Below, piece by piece: positions 25,504-34,582 of a stretch of 64,000 nucleotides of DNA (its first letter is position 1; every line of letters starts with the position of its first letter). The translations under genes and the position numbers were made by a program. Origin of the DNA: RFPI01 sp964398195 (GTDB lineage Bacteria; Pseudomonadota; Gammaproteobacteria; Burkholderiales; Methylophilaceae); the NCBI GenBank assembly GCA_964398195.1, contig CAYNLW010000001.1, forward strand, positions 1 to 64,000. The letters are read 5' to 3'. The notes beneath the pieces were generated by a model that saw only the letters and a program-made list of their open reading frames with translations, made no database searches and had not been told where the DNA came from.

Positions 25504-26075
25504 GATTTGGCCAATAATTTGAGGGCTTGACGTATGCCGTCGGAAACATCGACATCATCGCCTAATTGCTTGACTGCCAACAAGCATTCTTTTTCGCTAT
25601 AGCCCAAGGCCAGCAAGGCATTCAGCACATCGTTGCCTATCGCTTTGGCGCCTGATGGCAGGCTGATGGCATCGGGCAAGAACTTGTCTTTTAACTCTAA
25701 CAATAAGCGCTCAGCAGTTTTTTTGCCTATGCCGGGGATGCGTGTCAGCAGGCCAACTTCTTGCAAAGCAATGGCGTTGGCTAAGTCCTCAACCGACAGT
25801 CCGCTGAGTATGGCTAGCGCCGATTTGGCGCCTATGCCATTGACTTTCAGCAGCTGGCGGAAAGCGCTGCGCTCGCGCTCAGTAGCAAAGCCAAACAGCA
25901 AATGCGCGTCTTCGCGCACCACATAATGCATCATCAGGGTAATTGGCTGATTCAGTTCGGGTAGCTGATAAAACGTGCTCATTGGCACTTCACACTCATA
26001 GCCTACGCCATGGCAATCGACCAACACCAAGGGGGGAGTTTTTTGTACTAATAAGCCTTGCAGTCTAGCAATCAT
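25500..26075 (-). CDS. ruvA: Holliday junction branch migration protein RuvA
   Basis: Tetramer that holds the four-way junction. The N-terminal OB domain begins MIARLQGLLV; two helix-hairpin-helix motifs follow (LLKVNGIGAKSALAILSG and LTRIPGIGKKTAERLLLEL), and a C-terminal domain III contacts RuvB (ALLALGYSEKE). The ATG at 26075 (191 aa) is preferred to a GTG two codons upstream because RuvA proteins start MIxRLxG. Confidence 0.96.
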   Translation of the reverse strand: MIARLQGLLVQKTPPLVLVDCHGVGYECEVPMSTFYQLPELNQPITLMMHYVVREDAHLLFGFATERERSAFRQLLKVNGIGAKSALAILSGLSVEDLANAIALQEVGLLTRIPGIGKKTAERLLLELKDKFLPDAISLPSGAKAIGNDVLNALLALGYSEKECLLAVKQLGDDVDVSDGIRQALKLLAKS

Positions 26076-26088
26076 ATCCACCTAACCA

Positions 26089-26649
26089 TTATATTAAGCG
26101 CCCACCACGCACACGGAAGCCTGCGGTAGCCAACTTGCCTAGCCCTTGCCCGCCGTGCGCATGACAAATGGCACAAGCCAAGGCATCGGCAGAATCCGGT
26201 TTAGGCAAACCGGTCAGCAATAGCAAACGTTTTACCATTTCTTGCACCTGTTGTTTTTGCGCGTGGCCATTACCCACCACCGACTGCTTAACCTGTAATG
26301 CAGTATATTCCGCCACTTTAAGATTGCGTATGACGGCCGCGCTAATCGCTGCGCCACGCGCTTGTCCGAGCAATAAAGTGGATTGCGGATTGACGTTGAC
26401 GAATACTTTTTCTATGGCAACTTCTTGCGGCTGGTAACTATCGATGACCTCAAACAAGCTATCCAAAATCACCTTGATACGCGCTGGCAATAGCTCTCTA
26501 TCATCTACTTTGACGCGCTCGGTTTTAATCGTGCCGCTGGCGATGTAGTGCAGTTTATCGCCGATTTTTTCTATCACGCCAAAGCCGGTCAGCCTAAGTC
26601 CGGGATCTATGCCCAGAATCTTGATGCTGGCGCTTGGCTCGGCTTGCAA
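26089..26649 (-). CDS. ruvC: Crossover junction endodeoxyribonuclease RuvC
   Basis: Resolves Holliday junctions. The catalytic acidic residues are in ILGIDPGLRLTGFGV (Asp about 15), VAIEKVFVN (Glu about 74) and DSADALACAICHAH. The reading frame starts at a TTG (26649) with a GAGGA box 5 nt upstream, one base after the yebC stop; no better start exists before the first conserved strand. Confidence 0.95.
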   Translation of the reverse strand: MQAEPSASIKILGIDPGLRLTGFGVIEKIGDKLHYIASGTIKTERVKVDDRELLPARIKVILDSLFEVIDSYQPQEVAIEKVFVNVNPQSTLLLGQARGAAISAAVIRNLKVAEYTALQVKQSVVGNGHAQKQQVQEMVKRLLLLTGLPKPDSADALACAICHAHGGQGLGKLATAGFRVRGGRLI

Positions 26650-26650
26650 C

Positions 26651-27376
26651 TCAGTCCTCGATCACGGCCGAGGTATAGACCTCTTGCACGTCATCTAAAT
26701 CGTCTAAGGCATCTAGCAGTTTCTGCATTTTGATGCCCTCTTCACCGGCCAACAGCGTTTCATTGCTAGCCTTCATGGTCACTTCAGCTAGCACGGGTGT
26801 TAGCCCTGCCGCTTGCAAGGCTTGCTTGACTGACTCAAAATCAGCTGGGCTGCAAATCACTTCAACGCTATTGTCCTCATTGCTGATCACATCTTCCGCA
26901 CCCGCTTCTAAAGCGGCTTCCATCACTTGATCTTCACTGGTGCCGGGGGCGAACACGATGCTACCGCAGTGCTTAAACATAAACGCTACTGAGCCATCGG
27001 TGCCCAAATTGCCACCATATTTGCTAAAAGCATGACGCACATCGGCGACCGCACGATTGCGATTGTCGGTTAGACAATCCACGATTACCGCTGCGCCAGC
27101 GATGCCGTAACCTTCATAACGAATCTCTTCGTAGTTCACGCCTTCTAAGGTGCCAGAGCCACGCTTGATAGCATTCTCGATATTGTCTTTAGGCATAGAC
27201 TCGGATTTGGCCTTGTCTATCGCCATGCGCAAACGCGGGTTAGCGCTGACATCAGCGCCACCCATACGCGCCGCAACGGTGATTTCTTTGATTAAGCGGG
27301 TAAATATTTTGCCCCGTTTAGCGTCTTGTCTGCCCTTACGATGCTGAATATTGGCCCATTTGGAATGCCCTGCCAT
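26651..27376 (-). CDS. yebC: YebC/PmpR family DNA-binding protein
   Basis: A 241-residue TACO1/YebC family protein starting MAGHSKWANIQHRKGRQDAK, the family hallmark. Members were described as transcriptional regulators and more recently as helpers of translation through difficult sequences. It precedes ruvC by one base, the conserved order. Confidence 0.95.
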   Translation of the reverse strand: MAGHSKWANIQHRKGRQDAKRGKIFTRLIKEITVAARMGGADVSANPRLRMAIDKAKSESMPKDNIENAIKRGSGTLEGVNYEEIRYEGYGIAGAAVIVDCLTDNRNRAVADVRHAFSKYGGNLGTDGSVAFMFKHCGSIVFAPGTSEDQVMEAALEAGAEDVISNEDNSVEVICSPADFESVKQALQAAGLTPVLAEVTMKASNETLLAGEEGIKMQKLLDALDDLDDVQEVYTSAVIED

Positions 27377-27522
27377 AGTTTGCTTGCCCTATATAGATTG
27401 CTTGCCCAATTGCTATTGCGATGAATTGATTAAAAAATGAATTAAAAAACAGCGTTATTTTAACATAGCCCAGCGTCGCTTCCGCCATTGCAATTGACCA
27501 CTATATGGGTATTTTGTCTGGC

Positions 27523-28449
27523 TTAATCTTGCCCCATGGCGGCGTCAATTTCTTGATGTTGGCGTATCGCATGATAGGAAATTAATAGCAATGCCAAGGC
27601 GATGAGCAACATCCCCCAAGCCTCCATCACATTAGGCACTTCGCCCAATTGCCACCAAGCTGCCAGCACGCCTATCAGCGGTGCCAACATCGAGGTCATG
27701 CTGGCTACCCCAGCGGCTAGCCGCTTCAGCGCATACAGCCACAATAACCACGCCAAGGCATTGCATAAAACGGCATTGAATAACACCGCGCTGATCAGCC
27801 GGCCAGTCCAATGGATGGGAGTGGCATCGAATAGCAAGGCCACCGCCACCAAGGGCAAGGAACCAAACAACATTTGCCAAGCGGTCATGCTAATCAAATC
27901 CATATCGGGATGGCGATGGTGCATTTTTTTCGCCAAGATGACCGCAATCGCCCATGAAATCCCCGATAACACCGCTAACAGCATACTGACTTTGTCATCG
28001 CCTATATGCCTAGGATCAAAAATGGCTAGCAGCCCTAACACCATGCATAGCCCGGCCAGCCATTGCACCCCTTGAATTTTTTCTTTGAGCAAAGGCCAGG
28101 CCAGCAACATCACCCAAAACGGCATGGTATAAGTCAATACTGCGGTCTTGCCGGCATTGCCCTCTACCAAAGCCCAAATCAACATGCCGGTAAAGCCACA
28201 GGTTTGTAAGATGCCCAATACCACCAAATTGCCTAGCTGTTGGATTTTCATAGGTTTGCGCATCAGTATTAACAGCACTAGCAGGCACAATGCGCCAAAG
28301 AAAGTGCGCATGGCGCCAAATTGAAATGGCCCGGCATCTAACAGCGCGTATTTCATCACGACCCAGTTATAGCCCCAAAATATGGAAAGCAAGATCAGCG
28401 CTAAAAACGCTTTAATCATTTCGCCTTTGCTGGCATGTGGTACTTGCAT
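27523..28449 (-). CDS. EamA/DMT-family transporter
   Basis: A 308-residue inner-membrane protein with about ten hydrophobic helices in two EamA repeats; ILLSIFWGYNWVVMKYAL at the start and the second-half repeat (MLLAVLSGISWAIAVILAKK) are typical. Substrate unknown: family members export amino acids, metabolites or drugs. It lies 29 bp behind a marR-type gene on the same strand, so it is probably controlled by that regulator. Confidence 0.88.
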   Translation of the reverse strand: MQVPHASKGEMIKAFLALILLSIFWGYNWVVMKYALLDAGPFQFGAMRTFFGALCLLVLLILMRKPMKIQQLGNLVVLGILQTCGFTGMLIWALVEGNAGKTAVLTYTMPFWVMLLAWPLLKEKIQGVQWLAGLCMVLGLLAIFDPRHIGDDKVSMLLAVLSGISWAIAVILAKKMHHRHPDMDLISMTAWQMLFGSLPLVAVALLFDATPIHWTGRLISAVLFNAVLCNALAWLLWLYALKRLAAGVASMTSMLAPLIGVLAAWWQLGEVPNVMEAWGMLLIALALLLISYHAIRQHQEIDAAMGQD

Positions 28450-28478
28450 AGCAGGGTGACTCCATTATTCTTAAAACA

Positions 28479-28985
28479 TTATTCTTCAAACGCCTGTATG
28501 CCGTTTTGCAAGGCATCAAGCAGTTCATGTAACTGTTGATAGCGCGCCTTGCCTACCTGCGTCATGCTGAGATTTAAGCGGCGGTAATAATCCGGCATCA
28601 AGGTATCCAGCTTATGTTGTCCATCGCTGGTCAGGCTAACCGTAAAACTTCTTCTATCTTCGCTATCAAACTCGCGTTTAACCAAGCCATCTCGTTCTAG
28701 GCCATCGATTAAGCGCGTCATAGTGGCCCGGCTAACGCCAGCTTTTTCTGCCAACAACGATGGCGTAGAGTTGCTATCAGGCTCACGCATCAACAAAATC
28801 AGCACCCACCAGCGACCTTGCATCAGCCCATGCCGATTCAGGTATTGGTCTAGTGCGCCGGATAAGTCGGTACTCACGCGCAACAGGCGCAAAAATAAAA
28901 TCACTGTTTCTGGGTCAATTTGCGGATAGCGTTGCTCGAACTTTTTTAATATGGCGGGATTAGGTAAATCGCGTAGTTGCAACAT
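28479..28985 (-). CDS. MarR-family transcriptional regulator
   Basis: A 168-residue winged-helix regulator. Recognition helix LLAEKAGVSRATMTRLIDGLERDGLVKREFDSEDRR (quoted here in blocks LLAEKAGVSRAT and MTRLIDGLERDGLVKR) with the DxRR wing lies at residues 78-113, flanked by dimerisation helices. It probably controls itself and the downstream DMT transporter in response to a small ligand. Confidence 0.92.
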   Translation of the reverse strand: MLQLRDLPNPAILKKFEQRYPQIDPETVILFLRLLRVSTDLSGALDQYLNRHGLMQGRWWVLILLMREPDSNSTPSLLAEKAGVSRATMTRLIDGLERDGLVKREFDSEDRRSFTVSLTSDGQHKLDTLMPDYYRRLNLSMTQVGKARYQQLHELLDALQNGIQAFEE

Positions 28986-29002
28986 AGTTATTACCTTAAT
29001 AG

Positions 29003-29020
29003 TTAGTTAGCTAATTATTA
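29003..29020. promoter_or_regulatory. Palindromic candidate operator of the marR gene
   Basis: A near-palindrome centred on TTAGCTAA (29007-29014) lies about 20 bp upstream of the marR start and could be its autoregulatory site. Prediction rests on symmetry and position only. Confidence 0.3.
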
Positions 29021-29112
29021 TGTAGGATTATCAAAATATTTGCAATCGCGCTAATATGCTTATATAAAAATAAAGCACTTTGTATCTGTTTTAGTTTGAC
29101 AAGGAAATCACC

Positions 29113-29541
29113 ATGAAAACCGCACGCCAACTACTCGCCCAAAAAGGCAATCAATCACTCTCTGTAGAAATTTCTGCTAGCGTCTATGACGCCCTGCTAT
29201 TGATGGCAGAATATGATGTTGGCGCTTTGCTAGTACTGGAAAAGGGCAAACTCAAAGGCATCTTTTCCGAGCGCGATTACGCACGTAGCGTCTATCTGAA
29301 AGGCCGCGCCTCTAAACAAACCAGCATCAGCGAAGTGATGTCGAATAAAGTGATTACGGTCTCGCCCGACCAAACGGTAGAGGAGTGTATGAACCTGATG
29401 ACCGATAAACGCATACGCCATTTGCCGGTGCTAGAAAAAGATCAATTATTAGGCGTGTTATCCATAGGCGACTTGGTCAAAGAAACCATCGCCTATCAAC
29501 GTTTCTTGATTGAGCAACTGGAAAAATATATTCAAAGCTAG
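29113..29541 (+). CDS. Tandem CBS-domain protein
   Basis: A 142-residue stand-alone Bateman module: CBS1 covers about residues 8-65 (ALLVLEKGKLKGIFSERDYA) and CBS2 about 75-135 (RIRHLPVLEKDQLLGVLSIGDLV). Such proteins sense adenine nucleotides and regulate partners. An AAGGA box precedes the ATG. Transcribed alone, ending in a strong terminator. Partner not evident from neighbours. Confidence 0.92.
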   Translation: MKTARQLLAQKGNQSLSVEISASVYDALLLMAEYDVGALLVLEKGKLKGIFSERDYARSVYLKGRASKQTSISEVMSNKVITVSPDQTVEECMNLMTDKRIRHLPVLEKDQLLGVLSIGDLVKETIAYQRFLIEQLEKYIQS

Positions 29542-29586
29542 CGCTATTTTGCAAACTTATTCCAAGTTTGCTGCGCATCGCTAAAC

Positions 29587-29624
29587 AAAAAAAACAGCCA
29601 CCTATTTTGGTGGCTGAATTTTTT
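29587..29624. terminator. Bidirectional intrinsic terminator
   Basis: An 8-bp stem CAGCCACC / GGTGGCTG (29595-29602, 29609-29616) flanked by an A-run on the left and a T-run on the right serves both the CBS gene (plus) and yegQ (minus). Confidence 0.85.
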
Positions 29625-29643
29625 CTGCTGTGATGCGCGCTAT

Positions 29644-30990
29644 TTATAAATATCTCGCCAACATCACATTCTGTATAGGCACTTTAGGCATAGGCACTTT
29701 GACTGTGATACCGCTGCCTGGGGCTTCGTTGACGGGCTCGCCTTTTTTGTTAAACATGGCTTGCACCACGATATCTTGGTTGCCTTGTGGATGGACAATT
29801 TCTAGTTTGTCGCCCACGCAGAAACGATTGCGCACCGAAATATCGGCCATGCCTTGGCTATCGTCATAGCTAATCACATCGCCTACATACAGACTGCGAT
29901 TGGATTTGGAGAAGCCTTGAATATAGTTTTGATGCTCCTCGCTATGGTGTCTTTCGTAGAAGCCATCGGTGTAGCCACGATTGGCCAAACTTTCCAATTC
30001 GCCTAATAAGCGCATATCAAACTCACGCCCAGCGAGCGCGTCGTCTATGGCTTGACGATAGGCTTGGCAGGTTCTTGCGACGTAATAGCGCGACTTGGTG
30101 CGGCCTTCAATCTTGAGCGAATCTATGCCCATTTTGGCTAAGCGCTCTACGTGTTGGATAGCGCGCAAATCCTTGCTGTTCATAATATAAGTGCCGTGTT
30201 CGTCCTCTAAGATAGGCATTAATTCGCCGGGGCGGCCTTGTTCTTCGATTAAATACACTTTGTCGGCAGCAGGGTGGCGTTGTACGCTGCCGCAACTGGA
30301 TAAACTGGATTTTTCCATCTCGGCGCGGAAATCAAATTCCTGCAAACGAATCACGCCAGCAGCATCTTCTTCGGCATCATGCACCTTGTAATCCCAACGG
30401 CAACTATTGGTGCAAGTGCCTTGATTGGGGTCTCTATGATTGAAGTAGCCGGATAATAAGCAGCGGCCGGAATAGGCAATACACAGCGCGCCGTGGACAA
30501 ACACTTCGAGTTCCATTTCTGGGCATAACTGGCGGATTTCTTCGATCTCATCCAAAGATAATTCACGCGACAAAATCACCCGCGTTAAGCCTAGCGAATG
30601 CCAGAATTTAACGCCGGCATAATTCACCGTATTGGCTTGCACCGATAGATGTATCGGCACTTCTGGCCATTTCTCACGCACCATCATAATCAGGCCAGGA
30701 TCGGCCATAATCAAGGCGTCTGGCTGCATCTCAATAATCGGCTGCATATCCGCCAAATAGGTTTTCACCTTGGCGTTGTGCGGCAAAAGATTGCTAGCGA
30801 CAAAGAATTTTTTGCCACGCGCATGCGCTTCTTGTATGCCGATGGCAATATTCGCCATAGAAAAATCGTTATTTCTGGCACGCAAGCTATAGCGCGGCTG
30901 GCCGGCATATACCGCGTCAGCGCCAAAGTCAAAGGCCGTGCGCATACGATCTAAATCACCTGCCGGAGCAAGTAGTTCTGGTGCTTTCAT
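29644..30990 (-). CDS. trhP: tRNA uridine-34 hydroxylase TrhP / YegQ (U32 peptidase-family protein)
   Basis: A U32-family protein; E. coli YegQ (TrhP) uses prephenate in forming 5-hydroxyuridine at tRNA position 34. Motifs include MKAPELLAPAGDLDRM, the U32 signature ELEVFVHGALCIAYSGRC near residue 165 and the cysteines of GTCTNSCRWDY. The ATG at 30990 (448 aa) is chosen because family proteins begin at MKAPELLAPAG; an upstream Met at 31023 would overlap yjbQ. Confidence 0.92.
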   Translation of the reverse strand: MKAPELLAPAGDLDRMRTAFDFGADAVYAGQPRYSLRARNNDFSMANIAIGIQEAHARGKKFFVASNLLPHNAKVKTYLADMQPIIEMQPDALIMADPGLIMMVREKWPEVPIHLSVQANTVNYAGVKFWHSLGLTRVILSRELSLDEIEEIRQLCPEMELEVFVHGALCIAYSGRCLLSGYFNHRDPNQGTCTNSCRWDYKVHDAEEDAAGVIRLQEFDFRAEMEKSSLSSCGSVQRHPAADKVYLIEEQGRPGELMPILEDEHGTYIMNSKDLRAIQHVERLAKMGIDSLKIEGRTKSRYYVARTCQAYRQAIDDALAGREFDMRLLGELESLANRGYTDGFYERHHSEEHQNYIQGFSKSNRSLYVGDVISYDDSQGMADISVRNRFCVGDKLEIVHPQGNQDIVVQAMFNKKGEPVNEAPGSGITVKVPMPKVPIQNVMLARYL

Positions 30991-31012
30991 AATTCCACTC
31001 TCTATTCGGTTG

Positions 31013-31432
31013 TTATTCGCCAATAATTTTTACTAATACACGTTTTTTGCGACGGCCATCAAATTCGCCGTAAAAAATCTGTTCCCAAGGACCAAAATCC
31101 AATCTGCCTTCTGTCACTGCCACCACCACTTCGCGACCCATCACTTGGCGTTTGATATGCGCATCTGCATTGTCCTCGCCAGTGTCATTATGGCGATAGC
31201 CAGCCACCGGCTCGTGCGGCGCTAGTTTTTCTAGCCAGACTTTGTAGTCGTGATGCAAACCACGCTCATCATCGTTAATAAATACGCTAGCGGTGATATG
31301 CATAGCATTCACCAACAGCAAGCCCTCTTGAATGCCGCTTTCACGCAAACACTGATTAATCTCGCCGGTGATATTCACCAAGTCCATACGCGCCGGCACA
31401 TTAAACCACAACTCTTTTCGGTAACTCTTCAT
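31013..31432 (-). CDS. yjbQ: YjbQ/UPF0047 family protein
   Basis: A small beta-sandwich protein with weak thiamine-phosphate synthase activity in some members. Motifs: LLVNAMHITASVFINDDE, YRHNDTGEDNADAHIKRQVMG and the C-terminal GRLDFGPWEQIFYGEFDGRR. The ATG at 31432 (139 aa) has an AGGGAAA box and matches the 138-aa E. coli protein; longer starts add non-conserved residues. Confidence 0.92.
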   Translation of the reverse strand: MKSYRKELWFNVPARMDLVNITGEINQCLRESGIQEGLLLVNAMHITASVFINDDERGLHHDYKVWLEKLAPHEPVAGYRHNDTGEDNADAHIKRQVMGREVVVAVTEGRLDFGPWEQIFYGEFDGRRKKRVLVKIIGE

Positions 31433-31586
31433 CTGTCTTTCCCTCAGCATTTTGTCGTTTAATAACGACAAGTTGATATACAATGCCTGCGTTTGGGAAT
31501 TTTTTTAAAAAAAAGTTCTCATACGCATGGCCAAAACAAAATTTTGGTCTTTTTAATGTGTTACTTCCCAAAAGGACTTTTAAGCG

Positions 31587-31775
31587 ATGCAAACTAAATT
31601 GATTGATATTCCAGCGACTCAACCATCAAGCGCACTGACTTCATCTCAGTCGTCTTCTGAAAAAGTGGTTAAACCAGCTAAGCCTTCTGATGATGCTAGC
31701 TTATCGCTAGAGACACAGCTGCTTGCTAGACAACATCTTGTCGCCACCATAGATGCATTGGGCGATTGCGTTTAA
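31587..31775 (+). CDS. Small hypothetical protein
   Basis: A 62-residue Ser/Thr/Ala-rich ORF (MQTKLIDIPATQPSS start, QLLARQHLVATIDALGD near the end) on the strand opposite to its neighbours. An AAAGGA box lies 11 nt before the ATG, and a weak hairpin with a T-run (31532-31552) lies just upstream. It stops exactly one base before the stop of the convergent lipoprotein gene, a tidy fit that favours a real gene. No family recognised. Confidence 0.4.
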   Translation: MQTKLIDIPATQPSSALTSSQSSSEKVVKPAKPSDDASLSLETQLLARQHLVATIDALGDCV

Positions 31776-32177
31776 TTACTTAATCGCCATCAACTTACAG
31801 TTAGTATAAGGGGTATCCGCTGACATACTCAGTTCAGCGCCATCCTTATTCAGCATTAAGTCGATATTTTCCTTGCGATATTCACCCGCCCCCACTTTGG
31901 GGAGTGCAATCTCGCGTTCTTTGGTAATCAACCAAACCGTCTCGCCTTTATCTAGCATGCGCACATAAAACCTTTTGTTTTTGTCGCACTGATATTCGCT
32001 GGCGTTGGCTGGACGATAAGTGCGCACTTGCTCAGTACTACCTTCGCCATCAAACGGCCACAAATCAATATTTTTTACTTTATCCATGGCCGAGCCCATG
32101 CTGCTACAAGCGGTCAGCTGAGTCAGCATCAAACACAGTAATAGCGCTCTTAAAAACAGTGGGCTTGCTGGTTGCAT
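31776..32177 (-). CDS. Putative lipoprotein, possibly MliC-like
   Basis: A 133-residue protein with a lipoprotein signal peptide ending LTAC (Cys about 24). The mature part has a YQCDKNKRFYVR strand, a later Cys (NCKLM) and DLMLNKDGAELSM, an arrangement resembling MliC/PliC lysozyme inhibitors, where a disulfide closes a small beta-barrel. The similarity is by eye only. Confidence 0.65.
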   Translation of the reverse strand: MQPASPLFLRALLLCLMLTQLTACSSMGSAMDKVKNIDLWPFDGEGSTEQVRTYRPANASEYQCDKNKRFYVRMLDKGETVWLITKEREIALPKVGAGEYRKENIDLMLNKDGAELSMSADTPYTNCKLMAIK

Positions 32178-32269
32178 ATCAAAATCACTTTCTTAACTGG
32201 TTAAATAAAAAACATTGTAAATTGAATTTGCCGGTAGATAAAACGCACAGCCACTGACCTCGCCATTGC

Positions 32270-33439
32270 TTACCCTTGCCACTCTTTGCCATAGCCAAAC
32301 AATCCAATTAGGCCTCTTAGCAAGGCATATACCAGCCATGATAAAAAACGCCGGCGTAGATTACCATTAATCCATTTAGGTGTGCTGACTTGATGTGCGC
32401 CCTCTTGGATAGATTGCAATAAGCTAGCGCGTAATTCCTGCGCAAATGGTTTGTCTTGCACTACCACATTGGCTTCACGCGCCAACATCAGGCTAAATGG
32501 ATCGATATTGGAGGAGCCCACGGTCGCCCACTCGGCGTCTATCACCGCCACTTTGCTGTGCATAAAGCTGCGCCTATATTCAAAAATTTGTATGCCTTGG
32601 CGCAAAAAAGCCGCATAAAAGGCATTGGTTGCTAGCCGTATCCAGTATTCGATGCGGCCTTGCAATAACAACGTTACCTTCACTCCGCGCTGCGCTGCGT
32701 TCATCAAGGCATTACGCATACGCCAGCCGGGAAAGAAATAGGCGTTAGCGATAATAATTTCTTGCTTGGCCTGTTGTATCGCGGCTAGATAAGCCAATTC
32801 AATATCGCGTCTATGTAATACATTGTCGCGCAACACCAAGGCCGACTTAATCGGTCTCAAGCCAGCCGTAAGTCGGGTTTGCGCCACGGCGAATTGCTGA
32901 GGAATGGTGCCAAACTGAAACCATGACAGCCGCCGCCATAAGCGATGCACGCTTTGGGTTAGCGCTTGCAACATACACCCTTGAATTTCCACTGCGTAAT
33001 CCACGCGTGGCGTGGCGTCGTCTGGCACATTGAAATCATCAATAATATTAATGCCGCCGACAAAGCCTATTGCCCCATCGATTACCACCACTTTACGGTG
33101 CTGACGGCGCAAGCGATTTTTGCTCATATAGTTAAAGCGATTGACCGGTCTATAAAACATCACTTGTATGCCCGCCTGACGCAAATCCTGCACAAATGAC
33201 TCAGATAGCTGTTGGCTGCCCAGCCCATCTAACAATAAATATACCGCTACGCCACGCTGGGCGGCTTGTTTCAAGGCATGCGCGATGCGTATGCCGGTTT
33301 GGTCTTCGGCGTAGATATAGGTTTGCAGATAGATTTCTTGTTGCGCGCGCAAAATCGCCTGTTCTAATGCAGGAAAATATTGCATGCCGTTTTTAAGCAG
33401 TCTGAGGTGATTGTTTTTTTGTAGCTTAACCATCCACAT
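32270..33439 (-). CDS. clsB: Cardiolipin synthase B-like phospholipase D family protein
   Basis: A phosphatidyltransferase-type PLD enzyme with two HKD motifs: HRKVVVIDGAIGFVGG near residue 115 and HSKVAVIDAEWATVGSSN near 300. The 389-aa length and absence of N-terminal membrane helices fit ClsB rather than ClsA. Start at 33439 has AAGGTGG very close; Met at 33433 is an equally plausible start with better spacing. The leader can form a hairpin over this box. Confidence 0.9.
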   Translation of the reverse strand: MWMVKLQKNNHLRLLKNGMQYFPALEQAILRAQQEIYLQTYIYAEDQTGIRIAHALKQAAQRGVAVYLLLDGLGSQQLSESFVQDLRQAGIQVMFYRPVNRFNYMSKNRLRRQHRKVVVIDGAIGFVGGINIIDDFNVPDDATPRVDYAVEIQGCMLQALTQSVHRLWRRLSWFQFGTIPQQFAVAQTRLTAGLRPIKSALVLRDNVLHRRDIELAYLAAIQQAKQEIIIANAYFFPGWRMRNALMNAAQRGVKVTLLLQGRIEYWIRLATNAFYAAFLRQGIQIFEYRRSFMHSKVAVIDAEWATVGSSNIDPFSLMLAREANVVVQDKPFAQELRASLLQSIQEGAHQVSTPKWINGNLRRRFLSWLVYALLRGLIGLFGYGKEWQG

Positions 33440-33440
33440 G

Positions 33441-33457
33441 CCACCTTTAGTAAGGAG
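33441..33457 (-). promoter_or_regulatory. Hairpin that could mask the clsB ribosome-binding site
   Basis: On the minus strand CCTCCTT pairs with AAGGTGG across a short loop (one mismatch). The upstream arm includes ACCTCCTTA, identical to the 3' tail of 16S rRNA, so it mimics the anti-Shine-Dalgarno sequence and would occlude the site used by clsB. Confidence 0.4.
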
Positions 33458-33475
33458 GTTGTTGAGGCGCTAGCG

Positions 33476-34573
33476 TTAAGAAACCGCCAACATTCTATCC
33501 AACGTCAGTTTAGCCAGTTCGGCCTCGTGCGCAGGCACTTTGATTTGATTTACCACTTTGCCCTCGACCAGATTTTCCAAGGTCCAGGCCAAATGTTGTG
33601 GGTCTATACGCGCCATAGTGGAACATTCGCACACCACATGCGACATAAACTGTACGTGCTTATCGTGCGCGCGCATTTGTTCCGCTAAACGATTGACTAA
33701 ATTCAGCTCAGTGCCGACCAACCATTGGCTGCCGTGCTCGGCCTCAGTGACGGTTTTTAAAATATATTCGGTAGAACCGACAAAGTCCGAGTTTAAACAC
33801 ACCTCGAAAGGACTTTCTGGATGCGAGATGACTTTGCCACCGGGGAAATGCTCACGGAAACGCAGGATATTTTGTTCACGGAACATCTGGTGCACCGCAC
33901 AATGACCTTTCCACAGCAACATCTTGGCTTGCTTAATCTGCGCCTCGTCCAAGCCGCCCATGGGCAAATCAGGATCCCATACTGGCATTTGCTCAAGCGG
34001 AATGCCCATTTTGTAGCCGCTCCAGCGACCGAGATTTTGGTCAGGGAAAAATAATACTTTTTCGCGTTGCTGGAACGCCCATTCAATAATCTTGGGCGCA
34101 TTGGTGGAAGTGCAGACGATGCCGCCGTGCTCGCCACAAAAGGCTTTTAGGTCAGCGGCGGAATTGATATAGGTGACTGGGGTAATGCTGGCATCAAAAT
34201 CTAGCACTTTGCTCAGTTCGCGGCGGCTTCTTTCCACTTTGGCCAGATTCGCCATATCCGCCATAGAACAGCCTGCCGATAGATCTGGCAGAATGGCGAT
34301 TTGCTCGGGGTGGGACAAAATATCAGCCACTTCGGCCATAAAATGCACACCCAGAAAAACGATAAATTCTGCGTCAGTTTGCGCTGCATAGCGCGAGAGT
34401 TTGAGTGAATCGCCAGTATAGTCGGCATGTCTATACACGCTCTCGTGTTGATAGTGATGACCTAAAATCACCAGCCGTTTACCCAGCTTTTGCTTAGCGG
34501 CGACAATACGCGCCTGCAAATCTTCTTGTTGTGATTGTAAATAGGGCTCGAATTGAATAGCGACTGCTTGCAT
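33476..34573 (-). CDS. nadA: Quinolinate synthase NadA
   Basis: Condenses iminoaspartate with dihydroxyacetone phosphate to quinolinate for NAD synthesis, using a [4Fe-4S] cluster. Cluster cysteines lie in SAGCSMADMA (about 111), GGIVCTSTNAPK (about 198) and VVCECSTMARI (about 315). LGHHYQ near the N-terminus binds substrate. The 365 aa length is normal. It precedes, on the minus strand, clsB and follows nudB-aspS. Confidence 0.96.
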   Translation of the reverse strand: MQAVAIQFEPYLQSQQEDLQARIVAAKQKLGKRLVILGHHYQHESVYRHADYTGDSLKLSRYAAQTDAEFIVFLGVHFMAEVADILSHPEQIAILPDLSAGCSMADMANLAKVERSRRELSKVLDFDASITPVTYINSAADLKAFCGEHGGIVCTSTNAPKIIEWAFQQREKVLFFPDQNLGRWSGYKMGIPLEQMPVWDPDLPMGGLDEAQIKQAKMLLWKGHCAVHQMFREQNILRFREHFPGGKVISHPESPFEVCLNSDFVGSTEYILKTVTEAEHGSQWLVGTELNLVNRLAEQMRAHDKHVQFMSHVVCECSTMARIDPQHLAWTLENLVEGKVVNQIKVPAHEAELAKLTLDRMLAVS

Positions 34574-34582
34574 AAATCCTAC

